Shown: in pieces, positions 9,115-18,404 of the stretch
How positions within the stretch are numbered: position 1 is the stretch's first letter
How the letters are laid out: each line of letters opens with the position of its first letter
From: Theodoxus fluviatilis
Lineage: Eukaryota; Mollusca; Gastropoda; Cycloneritida; Neritidae
Direction: 5' to 3'
DNA: 64,000 nucleotides
NCBI GenBank assembly: GCA_034096865.1
Contig: JAWQFJ010016506.1
Coordinates: 1-64,000, forward strand
Translations under genes and position numbers: made by a program
Notes under the pieces: generated by a model
Databases searched by the model: none
Told to the model about the DNA's origin: nothing
The model's input: the letters and a program-made list of their open reading frames with translations, nothing else

Positions 9115-9990
9115 GGAGGGAGGGAGGAGAATGGGAATAAAAATGAGAGAGGGATTAATTGTTTCCTTTAAAAGTTTCGATCAGAGCAGAGGAAAACTTT
9201 TTACTTTGACTGCATTGCGATTGAAACCTCTGCAATACAGATCTGATTTGTGGGATCTGGCCACACCCCAAGAAGAAGGTGTAGTGTTAAACGCAGAATC
9301 TTATTAAGAAACTTCATAGGAGAGGGAAAGGTACTGGGAGGGAAAATTGTCTCTTTGTTCTATGATGAAGTGTTGGCAAGTTGAGGTTTATCACTGACAC
9401 ATTGTCATATCGGAACGCCCCTAATTTCATTAACCAAAGGAGTTCTGTGAGCAGAACAATGGAACCTGTTGTTACCTTGTGTGCACATGTCTTGTCTGAA
9501 GGTAAATGATTTGATGGATGGAATTAAAGTGTGCAGTGACATGTCATTGATTCCTGGGGTTGAAACTCATCTTTGGTGTCTGTCATCTCTTCAGCTGAGC
9601 TGTGACTTCATCAGTTGAGTATTTAGCAGACTTTCTATGGGGAAAGGACTAGTTTTCGTTGGCTAATGATATCAGTCAGGCAAGAAGGGCGAAGAATAGA
9701 CAGGTCTGTGCATGCCAGTGTGTTCTTAGAATTGCAAGCTGATTTTACTTGGTTTGCTGGCAAAGTCAAAATGAGAAGTGAGGATGGAGGGGGTTTCTGG
9801 GAGGCAGATCCCACTTATTGCGCTAACTTTCTTGCTGGTCATGGTCTATTCCAGCCTGTACACAGATAACAATTGCATGGGAAGTGATGAAGAGAATAGA
9901 GTGTCAGTTTGGATGAGTGCATGTATGCAAGAACGTGTGTGTATGTATGTGTGTGTGTGTGTGTGCAAGCTTGCATGCATGTACTTGCAT
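9115..9990 (+). other. INTS11 3' untranslated / downstream region
   Basis: AATAAA lies at 9136, only 22 bp past the stop, and ATTAAA at 9523. Either could serve as a polyadenylation signal, and the UTR end cannot be fixed. Nothing else recognised up to the Gypsy fragment. Confidence 0.4.
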
Positions 9991-10099
9991 TTATGAACAC
10001 GTGTGCTTTTGGGCCACGATTCAGTTTATCCCCAATTTTGTTCTTAAAAAAGTTTTGTAAATCCAACTCCAAAATAAAATATTTGGAATATGATGCAAA

Positions 10100-10720
10100 T
10101 GTTTCTTCATCATTGACCCCTTTGATGGTGCCCCTCACATCTTCAAACACTTCTGCATTCGCCCCCAGGATCAGCTCTAAGTCCACGTCCTTGGCTCGGG
10201 CTTCTCCACTGCGCACCGAAAAGATTTCTGACCAGTCCAGCTTCACATGCTTGAGCCAATCTCTTCCCAATACATCTGGACCTGTTCCTTTCACAACTAT
10301 GACTTTGCACGTCACCGGTGTGCTCTCTTTGTAGGTCACGGCCACCTAGCACTCGCCCAACACTGGAATTTCATCGCCTGTGTACGTCTTCAATTTTCGC
10401 TTGCATTTCCGAAGTGGCAGATACTCTCCACGCCTGATGCTCTTGAGTGTATCTTCATGGATCAGTCAGTGACGCTCCAGTATCCACTTCCATTTCTATG
10501 GGCACACCCTCCACCATGTATGGCTTGACCTTGTTTTGTGTTCTGAACACAGTGAACACCTCAGCGTCGCCCTCCGAGCCTGAGTCGTCGACATTCTTCA
10601 CTGTGGCACCTTTTGAGACTGTCACTTTTTGCCCGTCTTCTTTTCTCTCTCTCTGCCCGATACTGCTGACACTGACGCTGCATGTGACCTCTGCCCTTGC
10701 AAAACCAACACTCAATGTTC
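10100..10720 (-). pseudogene. pol: Gypsy pol pseudogene (protease and protease-RT spacer)
   Basis: It overlaps the gag 3' end in another frame, the usual Gypsy gag-pol arrangement. It contains VKPYMVEGVPIEMEVDTGAS, the aspartic protease active-site segment, followed by a premature TGA. A shifted frame then gives LKTYTGDEIPVLGEC. Another gives VLGRDWLKHVKLDW and HAEVF-like NAEVFEDVRGTIKG, which normally lead into reverse transcriptase. RT itself is missing, so the element is truncated. Confidence 0.78.
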
Positions 10721-11377
10721 ATCTGTTTGCTCTTCCCACCAGCCTGGTTCTCTCCCCTGGTGATAGATCTGACTGCCGAACTGCTCACTTTGTCAACACT
10801 GACAACAGTCTCTTTCATTCCACAAGCGGTTGCCCTAGCCGCCCCTCCTCGCAAATCCACCGCACTCTTTTCTGCTAGTTCCACCGCAGTGGCCATCTCT
10901 AGTGCTTTGGCGAATGTTAGCTCTTTCTCTGCCAGGAGGCGCCTCTGGATCCGGTCATGGTTTATGCCACACACCAGTCTGTCTCTCAGCATTGACTCCA
11001 GTGAGTCGCCTGTGAAATTACAGTCGCGTGACAAATGACGTCATTCCGCCAAGTAAGTCGAGACCATCTCGCTCTCGTCAGGTACGCGCGTGTGGAACTT
11101 GAAACGCTGCACGATTTTTAGATGGTTTTGGTTTCAGGTGATTCTAAACGGCAGTTACAAGTTCGTCAAACGATCTATCTCCTGGTTTAGCTGGCGCAAG
11201 CAAATCACACATGAGCTTGTAGGTACTTGCCTCACATGCACTCAGAAGAATCGCTTTCTGCTTGTTTGCATCATCGATGACGTTGGCAGAGAAGTAGTGC
11301 TTCATACGAGCGATGTATTGCTCCCAATCCTCCTCCTCCTCGAGCCTAAACTCCTGCAAACGGCCGAAGGTCGGCAT
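10561..11377 (-). pseudogene. gag: Gypsy gag pseudogene
   Basis: It begins MPTFGRLQEF, a typical Gypsy Gag start, and continues EDWEQYIARMKHYFSAN and QKAILLSACEASTYKLM. It breaks frame between about 11144 and 11034, then resumes with LRDRLVCGINHDRIQRRLL, the conserved Gag C-terminal motif. A zinc knuckle follows, C-x2-C-x4-H-x4-C (CWFCKGRGHMQRQC), ending near 10700. Gag forms the cytoplasmic particle and binds RNA. At least one frameshift means no full product can be made. Confidence 0.8.
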
Positions 11378-11540
11378 CCTCAGTCCTCGTCGCCCATAAA
11401 ATATAGCCAAGAGCTACAGGAGTGGACTCGAACCAAGGCAAAGTCAATCTGTTTATTCCAAACACTGAACTGCCAGAACTGACACTGAACTGAACTCTCA
11501 ACTGAACTGAACTCACTGCGCAGAGTGAGTATACCACATG

Positions 11541-11660
11541 GAGTAATTCTGTTTACATCCGTATCAAGTAATCTATTGTATACTCCTCTTGGGAATGCTG
11601 GAGTAATTCTGTTTACATCCTTATCTAGTAATCTATTGTATACTCCTCTTGTCAGTTTTC
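11541..11660 (-). repeat. 60-bp direct duplication
   Basis: GAGTAATTCTGTTTACATCC and its following 40 bases occur at 11541 and again at 11601 with few changes, probably a duplicated U3 segment of the Gypsy LTR. Confidence 0.8.
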
Positions 11661-11699
11661 ATATCACCCCTTTGTGTCACGTGTTTTCAGTGTACACAT

Positions 11700-12600
11700 T
11701 TCCGGAGAAGTTGCAGCATTCAGCAAACTTGCTATTCAAAAGCATGTTGGGTTTGAGGATGTGCATTTATCAACTGATCGTGAGAGGATGAAAGGCGTGT
11801 ATCAACGCCTCGGTACATCATAGTTATGTGTGCTGGACTAGATGAGGTTAATCGAATTTTGTTTTTCTGGTCCTCAGGGTCTGGTTGATTTATGGCGAGT
11901 CCTGTTGCAGCTTGTAGGCGTTCCAAGTGACTTGATAGCCTGTGATACCCTTCGGCATATTCTGTGATCGAGTGCTTCGAAATCCACTCTGGTCTGTGGA
12001 CGGGTTTAGTCAGTCGAATGCAGGGCCGCATAAAACTCCGGCATTATTTTCATTTCGGTGAAGAGGTTGCCATGTGACGCAAGTTCTGTGCTAATGTGGG
12101 ACGAGTGATGACCGTGTCGTGTTGAGGTAAATGTCTCTGACCTTGGGGTGACCTCCAATAACTTGCACACAGCAATAAACCGGTCTGTTTTTTTTTTGCA
12201 GAGTGCAAGGATAGACGTTATCAGTTTTATTATCGTATAGTTGCACGCCGGTGTTGGACTTGATATTGAAAAAATGACAAAAGATTACGTCAAACTATCA
12301 GTTTTGTTCGTATTCTGAGTATGGGAATAATGAGAAACTATGGTTTGATTTATTTTGCCAGTATTCTTCGTTCGTACAACGCTGAAGCCTAAAGAAGGTT
12401 AGACGTCAGTCTTGTTCGTTTTCTGAGTATGAGAAAGATTAGAAAGTGGTGTTTTTCTTCATTTGTACAGCAGTTGAATAAAAAGAAAAGTGATAGATAT
12501 TAGTCCTGTGCATGATCTGAGTATGGGAGTCATCAGAAACAATGGGTTGATTACATGCAACTTTGCCAGTTTTCCCCCTTTCATTTTACAGCATTGAAGT
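11700..12600. other. Unrecognised AT-rich interval
   Basis: No gene or known element recognised. Several loosely similar GAGTATGGGA/TTGTTCGT blocks recur at about 12300-12560, suggesting an old degenerate repeat. Confidence 0.4.
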
Positions 12601-12628
12601 ATATATGTCGTGGCTAAAAGTCGGAATT

Positions 12629-12868
12629 GCCTAAATCTGGGAATTAGGCACAGCTGTTGCCTATTTCAAGGAATAGGCAACAGCACTGCCTAATGTCTGA
12701 ACTCAAGTTTCTCGCTTGCCTATAACGCGAAATAGGCAGCCTAATACGAGAAATAGGCAGCCTAATACGCGAAATAGGCAAAAAGTGCCTATTTCACGTA
12801 TTAGGCAAAAACTGAATAGATCTTTCTTCATTAAGCCAAGAAAATACGCGAATTAGGCTGCCTAATTC
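12629..12868. repeat. Array of seven ~20-bp imperfect palindromes (GCCTA...TAGGC)
   Basis: Hairpin-capable units lie at 12629-12649, 12659-12678, 12718-12737, 12739-12758, 12760-12779, 12787-12806 and 12850-12868. Each pairs GCCTAAT or GCCTATT with ATTAGGC or AATAGGC around a short core, often ACGCG. Units three to five sit at a 21-bp period. Confidence 0.85.
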
Positions 12869-12904
12869 ACAGATTAGCCAAGAATTGCCTGTTCCGTGTA
12901 AAAT

Positions 12905-13344
12905 ATTTTCTCTTTGGCAATGTTGTAAACTTCAATTAATTGCTAGTCAATTGATTGTTTAAATACATGTATTGACTACTGACTACGTGGGTGAAAATAT
13001 AACTCGACACGAATACGGAATTTTGCAGGTTTGCATTCTAAAACAAGAAAATGACTTTATACAACAATACCGCCACACTGAGCCCAAGCTCAAAACACGA
13101 ACTTCACTTTAACGCAATCAAAAATTAACATTGAGCACGTGCATTGCGCTCAGCGCCCTGACAGCCGCGCTCGTGACAACTGTCCTGTGTTGACTAATTC
13201 AGATCTGACCAAGGCAAGATTTTTTTTCTTTTTGTGACAACAAATCATAGAAAATAAAAACTCAAACCTCACAAGCTATAATTTTGCCAGTTGTTCAGAA
13301 GAGAAGCTGACACCTTGACAGCACAGTGAAATTTCCTTAGAAGG
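12905..13344. other. Possible 5' flank or UTR of the exon at 13345
   Basis: AT-rich sequence without recognised motifs. No convincing TATA element or splice site could be tied to the downstream ATG. Confidence 0.3.
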
Positions 13345-13542
13345 ATGGCCGATGAATTTAAGGAAAGGTTTGAAAAACACCTTCGAGAAGGAAACTATTC
13401 AATATGGGTTCTGCCTGATGAGGATACTTACAAGATGATAATTGCACTGCTGTCAAAGGATGCACCTTTGAACCGAAAATTATATTATGTCAAGGAGAGA
13501 TTCGAAGTTATCAGCGTCGGAGGGGTGAAAAAAGTGATCAAG
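13345..13542 (+). CDS. First coding exon, possibly of a Ginger/KRBA2-like integrase-family gene
   Basis: ATG (context GAAGGATGG) opens 66 codons ending exactly at donor AAG|GTACGT, phase 0. The protein starts MADEFKERFEKHLREGNYSI and includes VLPDEDTYKMIIALL, KLYYVKERFEVI and KKVIK. This pattern recalls the N-termini of KRBA2-like proteins derived from Ginger integrase transposons in marine invertebrates. The resemblance is from memory and limited to the N-terminus. The next exon was not located. A (CT)n tract begins at the donor, and an acidic Asp-rich reading frame lies at 13700-13840 without a clear acceptor. It could equally be a decayed single-exon fragment. Confidence 0.45.
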
Positions 13543-13546
13543 GTAC

Positions 13547-13634
<88 letters not shown>
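13547..13634 (+). repeat. (CT)n microsatellite
   Basis: An uninterrupted CT tract starting just after a putative splice donor. Confidence 0.97.
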
Positions 13635-13637
<3 letters not shown>

Positions 13638-13675
13638 ACCCACCCCATGCGCTAGTGTGTGTCTGCGTGTAGAAT

Positions 13676-13830
13676 GGTTCACATTCAACAGAATGTGATA
13701 ACATTCAACAGAATGTGATAATAACCACTAACGATGGCGATGAGGAGGAGGCTAATGATGATGACGACGACGACGATTATGTTGATGATGATAATGATGT
13801 TGATGGTGATGATGGCGATGTTGACGCACA
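13676..13830 (+). repeat. 20-bp duplication followed by (GAT/GAC)n
   Basis: ACATTCAACAGAATGTGATA occurs twice in tandem, then imperfect GATGATGAC repeats that would encode poly-Asp. Confidence 0.8.
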
Positions 13831-13859
13831 AAAAGTTAAGGAGCGGTACGAACAGTTGG

Positions 13860-14357
13860 TATAAAAGCTGAACGAGTACATATGCTTGGAAAGGACATTC
13901 ATTCTTCTTTATGATACCGTTTACAGATTACGATTATCTTAACTCAGCGCTGCGCAGCTGGGCGTCAAAGTGAGTACCCCCCGAAAAAGAACCTGCAAAA
14001 CGACTTTTTTCCGATTCTTAAATTCATAAAAGAATCAGATGCAACAGTATTTTGTAAAACTAAACGTCAAACGATAGCCCAACCATTTATCTTTAAGACA
14101 AATGCGTTTTGAAGAGAAAACAAAAAGGGTGTGTCTTCTACTGGCTTTGAAAGACAGGAGGCGTTAACACGTGTTGCAGGCAAAAACGCTGGTTTTAAGG
14201 CCTTTTTGCTCGGGTGACAGTGCGGCAATGTCCATATCTCAGTGTGTTTACAAGATACAGCAATGAAACTTGGCAGTCATACAAACAAGTCCATTGGCTA
14301 GAGGCATACCAAAAATTATGTCAATACCTTAAAATTACAAGTGTCTCCAAGCATCTT
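13860..14357. other. Unrecognised sequence beside the fold-back element
   Basis: No ORF, tandem repeat or known family recognised. It may include the outer part of the fold-back element at 14358-14758. Confidence 0.3.
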
Positions 14358-14758
14358 AAGTCGGTAATTTAAGGTCGGCGCTGAAACCAAAGTTATGAAT
14401 GGGAAAACATTGGGCTTCTGCATGAACATAAATAACGTTTCAAGGTACCTACTTCTTAAATTTTATTAACTTCGAACCCCGGGCTGAGCGCATGGACAGA
14501 GTTAAAGTCAATGTTTACATCTGACAATGTTTAGGGGAAGAGTTGTCTGACTTTAACAAAGCATAAAGAACGAGTCTCATAATGAAACGAAAGAAAATTA
14601 CCCCAATTTAAAACTTGTCCATGCGCTCAGTCTGTGGATCAAAGTTAATAAAATTTAAGACGTATAGGTACCTTGAAACGTTATTTATGTGCATGCAGAA
14701 GCCCAATGTTTTCCCATTCATAACTTTGGGTTCAGCGCCGACCTTAAATTACCGTCTT
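14358..14758. mobile_element. Fold-back element with ~147-bp inverted arms
   Basis: 14358-14504 is the near-exact reverse complement of 14607-14758, joined by about 100 bp. Shared arm motifs include GGTAATTTAAGGTCGGCGCT, AATGGGAAAACATTGGGCTT and TGAGCGCATGGAC. The loop carries no coding sequence. No target-site duplication was identified. Confidence 0.85.
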
Positions 14759-14879
14759 GATTTCATATGTGCCACAAGCAAGGTGCGGGCTGTCCTACCC
14801 TGATAGACAGTGTGCACTTGTGCGGAACTGTGTTTGACCAGGCTTGGCTCATAAGAGAGTCAAGGGAGTTTCGTGCGGA

Positions 14880-14962
14880 CCCGATCATTTAACTCGCACC
14901 CACCCACCCACCCCATCCACACCCACCCTCCCACCCCCACCCCCACCCCCACCCCCATCCCC
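14880..14962 (+). repeat. (CCCAC)n-like C-rich repeat
   Basis: CACCCACC/CCCCCA units, strand-asymmetric. Confidence 0.85.
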
Positions 14963-15327
14963 GTGTTGTGCTGACAACATATGACTATACCCTCTACATT
15001 CTGTGGTATTGCAAATAAGTCATGAAGTTCTGAGTTCTATGCCAGTGAAAGAAACATCATTGCCTGTGAATGGCAGTTGCTTCTTGCCAATAGCGTGGCG
15101 TTCACAGCTGATCAGGAACTTGGCATAGTCTTGGAGTAAATCTACATAGCCAGTGATTGATGTTTGAATACTGGGCCTCAAGCCGCGTCCCGACTGAGTG
15201 GCGACATCTTGAAATCAGCATTTACTGAATACAAATCCTGTTTGGTCGCAATGGGCGTCGCCTTGGATACCTATCGACGTAGGATAGAAACGTACGTTCA
15301 GTTCAGTTCAGTTCACTTCAGGTTCAT

Positions 15328-15430
<103 letters not shown>

Positions 15431-15689
15431 AGATCAACGTTTATTCATCATTGTTCTGCTATCAGTATTTCACGTCCAATTCTTGCATATCAAGCGTCTT
15501 CCTCTGGAGAACTAACGTCCCACGTGTCCCACAACGCAAAGATGTCATTCCCCGTGTGCGGGTCACCTGCAGGTAGCTCGCCAAGCTGTGGTAGCGGAGG
15601 ACAAGCGTGGTGTGTTTCCAGGTCCACGTTGCGTAGATGCGAGATCTTCCAAGACATAGGCCGGTGTCAACTTGTGACGACATTTGATC

Positions 15690-15890
15690 TGCAGATGTGA
15701 AGGTTATCACATGTTGGCACAGGCTGACACCGGCCTATTTCACTGGAGAGCCTTGCTTTCCTCGCGTCTACGCAACACGCGTCAGGCCTCGCGGTCAGCA
15801 GCAAGCGATGACCAATCACGACGATCGATGTGGCAAGCGCTGAGGGACCTCTTGAGGCAGTCTTTGTATCTTTTCTTCTGAGCCTCCACT
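15690..15890 (-). pseudogene. 3' coding fragment of a LINE reverse transcriptase ORF
   Basis: The - strand reads KKRYKDCLKRSLSACHIDRR, then DWSSLAADREA, a TGA stop, and RVLRRREESKALQ. This matches the C-terminal region of the LINE ORF seen better at 32167-32580 (KKRYKDSLKKALISCNIDPG) and on the + strand at 31262. Only about 45 codons remain. Confidence 0.7.
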
Positions 15891-15904
15891 CCTCGGTGGC
15901 CAGA

Positions 15905-16090
15905 GGACGGTGGGGGTGAGAATAGGCCCACCATATATCTCTATGCGATTCAAAAGAGGAATATGACTAGGAAAATCAAGAGCCTGGCTCGCTCCGAATC
16001 CAACAAGGACTGGCGATTTTTTGTGATCGATAGCTTTACATATCCTACAGAGGCAAATACGCCTTGAAAGTCTATTTCATTCATTCATTC
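15905..16090 (+). mobile_element. SINE-like element, copy 1
   Basis: Shares with 48415-48603 the block GTGAGAATAGGCCCACC...GCGATTC, and a tail TAGCTTTACATATCCTACAG ending in (ATTC)n. The tail resembles the 3' end of the I-superfamily LINE at 52582-59234. Non-coding. Confidence 0.6.
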
Positions 16091-16420
16091 ACCAAGCACA
16101 AGGAAGTGTTGTTTGGAAATCAGGGATGAGGCAAGGAGATACCCATGCCATGGGCAACATAATGCAGAAGTATTTCTTTGTTTTTATATGTTTATGCCAC
16201 TTGTGTAGAATTTAATAGGCTACACATGCACAGAAGTGTCACCTACTTCTAAGTATATGGGTAATGACTGATTACTCATAATATCTTATCATTTAGGGAT
16301 GGCGATGGGAAGTAAGAGATCACGGGGAAATGGGAGAAAGCACAATCATTTGATGTTGTGTATTTATATGTAATTAATTTGATGATATATGTTCATGTAT
16401 GATTTCACCGAGCAAATTTC
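16091..16420. other. Unrecognised AT-rich interval
   Basis: Nothing recognised; it may be the body of the LINE whose tail lies at 16425-16470. Confidence 0.3.
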
Positions 16421-16424
16421 CTAT

Positions 16425-16470
16425 TAAGGAGAAAATAAAGTTGGCCTATGGTCTATGGTCTATGGTCATG
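16425..16470 (+). mobile_element. LINE 3' tail with (TATGGTC)n
   Basis: GAGAAAATAAAGTTGGCC followed by three TATGGTC repeats: a polyadenylation-like signal plus terminal microsatellite, typical of non-LTR elements. The tail at 6672-6710 is a relative. Confidence 0.5.
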
Positions 16471-16543
16471 TTCAATTAAGTTTCAGTCTACTGGTATGAA
16501 AAAGGGGCACTAGGTATGCATTATCATCACCCATGTGCATGTG

Positions 16544-16545
<2 letters not shown>

Positions 16546-16625
<80 letters not shown>

Positions 16626-16778
16626 ATCACACACTACATTCTCACATACACATTTTTACATAAACACGATCACACACTACATTCTCACATACACAAACTC
16701 TCTCTCATACTCCCGCCCACAAATGTTCCCCCCCCCCCCCCCCCCCCCCCCCAACTGTATGTGTGTTTGAGTGTGTGT

Positions 16779-16824
<46 letters not shown>

Positions 16825-16897
16825 TGTAAGTATGTGTATAGGTGTGTGAGTGTGTGTCTATAGATGGGTGAGTGTGAATGTCTGTGTATAGGGGTGT

Positions 16898-16954
<57 letters not shown>

Positions 16955-17025
16955 TGTGTGTGTGCGCGCGCGTGTATTGGTGCGTGAGTGTGTGTGTGTG
17001 TGTTTGTGTATGCGTTTATCATTAC
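16546..17025. repeat. Compound (AC)n / poly-C / (GT)n microsatellite
   Basis: AC tract 16548-16620, a 40-bp duplicated ACACTACATTCTCACATACA block, a 23-base C run at 16730-16752, then GT tracts to 17020. AC and GT halves can fold back on each other. Confidence 0.95.
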
Positions 17026-17029
17026 TGCG

Positions 17030-17535
17030 AAATCTTACACACAAAAGATTAAATTTGGAAAAAGTCTAAATGCACTTGAACAAAGTTTGAGTTAACCTCC
17101 CATACATATTTAGGCTCATGAATCCAACACCAACAAAAACACATGGGAAGGTGCCTACTTGAATATTAATGCATCAAGACATGACTAGATGTTTCTATGC
17201 CAGTTTATTGTACAAGTGGAGATTTAATTAAAAAATGTATGAGGTCTGAGCTTGATAACATTTAAAGCTTGCATTCTACTCACCATCATTCCAAGTATTC
17301 TTGCATACAGTACATACAGTAGTAAATCACTTACTACATTGGCTTTGACAAATTGCACACAAAAACTTGATCAGGCAAATCATTTTCCTTATTTGGAGAT
17401 TAAAAAAAATAATTCTCATGGTTATTGTTGATGTTTGTTTTACTTAATCATTGTTTCCTCCTTCGCTCTCTATCCCACGTGTGAAACTCTGACATGCAAT
17501 TCAGTCTTTTTTCCACTCGCCGCGAGTTTTTCAAA
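17030..17535. other. Unrecognised AT-rich interval
   Basis: No gene, repeat or known element recognised. Confidence 0.3.
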
Positions 17536-17600
17536 GCTACGTTGCTGAACTCCCCGCGGCGCACTCTACCGAAGACAGTATTTTCAAACTAGAAGACTTA

Positions 17601-18404
17601 GAACGGCTTCACAGTCGTTATTTGCGTGCATCCGAAAGTGTATGCAGTATAGCCAATTTCTTCGGAATATTGGTTATTCGTTGAACTCTACGTTGCTGAA
17701 CTCGCACCGGTGCATTCTACCGAAGACAGTAGCCGGTTGGGTGCCGTTTCGCCGTTTCCCGTTTCGCCGTATGGGTGTCAAATCGCGCGTATGCTGAAAT
17801 GGTCGAAGTCGGAAACATTCGGAACGTCGTTTAGCTTAAGATTACACCCGAATCACGCGGAACGTTAAGGTGCATGGAGTACAGTACCGCCGAGCAAGAC
17901 GTTTGTCACAAAACGCAGATATATTAACGCGGCCGGATCTTAGCATAACTCCCCAGGCGTGCGAAGTCAGTCAGGCGGAGTGGCGGGTGCGGTCTGAGCT
18001 GAGCGCTATCTCTCACTTTTACGCAATACTTGATTAATACGGCGAAATGGGAAACGGCGAAATGGGAAACGGCGAAATGGGAAACGGCGGAACGGGAACA
18101 TCCCCAGTAGCCCCGATTTGTCCAATCGATTGTAAACGACGCCGCGAAGTTTGTCTATCCCCTCAAAATGTTTTCAGCACTTTGCCATTGACACGATGAC
18201 TGCACTGCATTTAATTAGGAAGCGATTTTACTTCTTGGCAAGATTTCTTTCAGGCTGTACCATGCATCAGCCATTCGTGAAGAGTTCAAGGACACTTGCA
18301 GCGTCCGGGACGGTCAACGAATAGCCAGTATCCCGAAAAAATTGGCTATACTGCCTACACTTTCGGATGCACGCAAAAAAAAAATCCGGCTATGAAGGCG
18401 TTCT
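17601..18404. mobile_element. Non-autonomous TIR element (~800 bp) with ~85-bp terminal inverted repeats
   Basis: 17601-17685 pairs with 18312-18404 (GAACGGCTTCA..., GCGTGCATCCGAAAGTGTA, GCAGTATAGCCAATTT). An inner pair, CGTTTCGCCGTTTCCCGTTT at 17742-17771, is the complement of a GGCGAAATGGGAAAC tandem at 18039-18098. There is no transposase. A 50-bp direct repeat (CTACGTTGCTGAACTC...CTACCGAAGACAGTA) lies at 17540-17585 and 17687-17731, spanning the left TIR. Confidence 0.8.

Larger units (their letters stand above)
9990..11700 (-). mobile_element. 5' fragment of a Ty3/Gypsy retrotransposon (LTR part, gag, protease)
   Basis: In - strand order: an LTR-like region with AATAAA (complement of 11452-11457), gag, a CCHC knuckle, a DTGAS protease and the protease-RT spacer. 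Homology stops near 10100, before reverse transcriptase, and a (GT)n tract follows at about 9940-9964. Frameshifts and stops show it is dead. A 60-bp direct duplication at 11541-11660 lies in the presumed U3. Confidence 0.8.

Noticed and set aside
11420..11440. tRNA-like B box (GGTTCGAGTCC) on the - strand
   Set aside because: No A box or cloverleaf could be seen around it; it lies beside the Gypsy leader and is probably coincidental.
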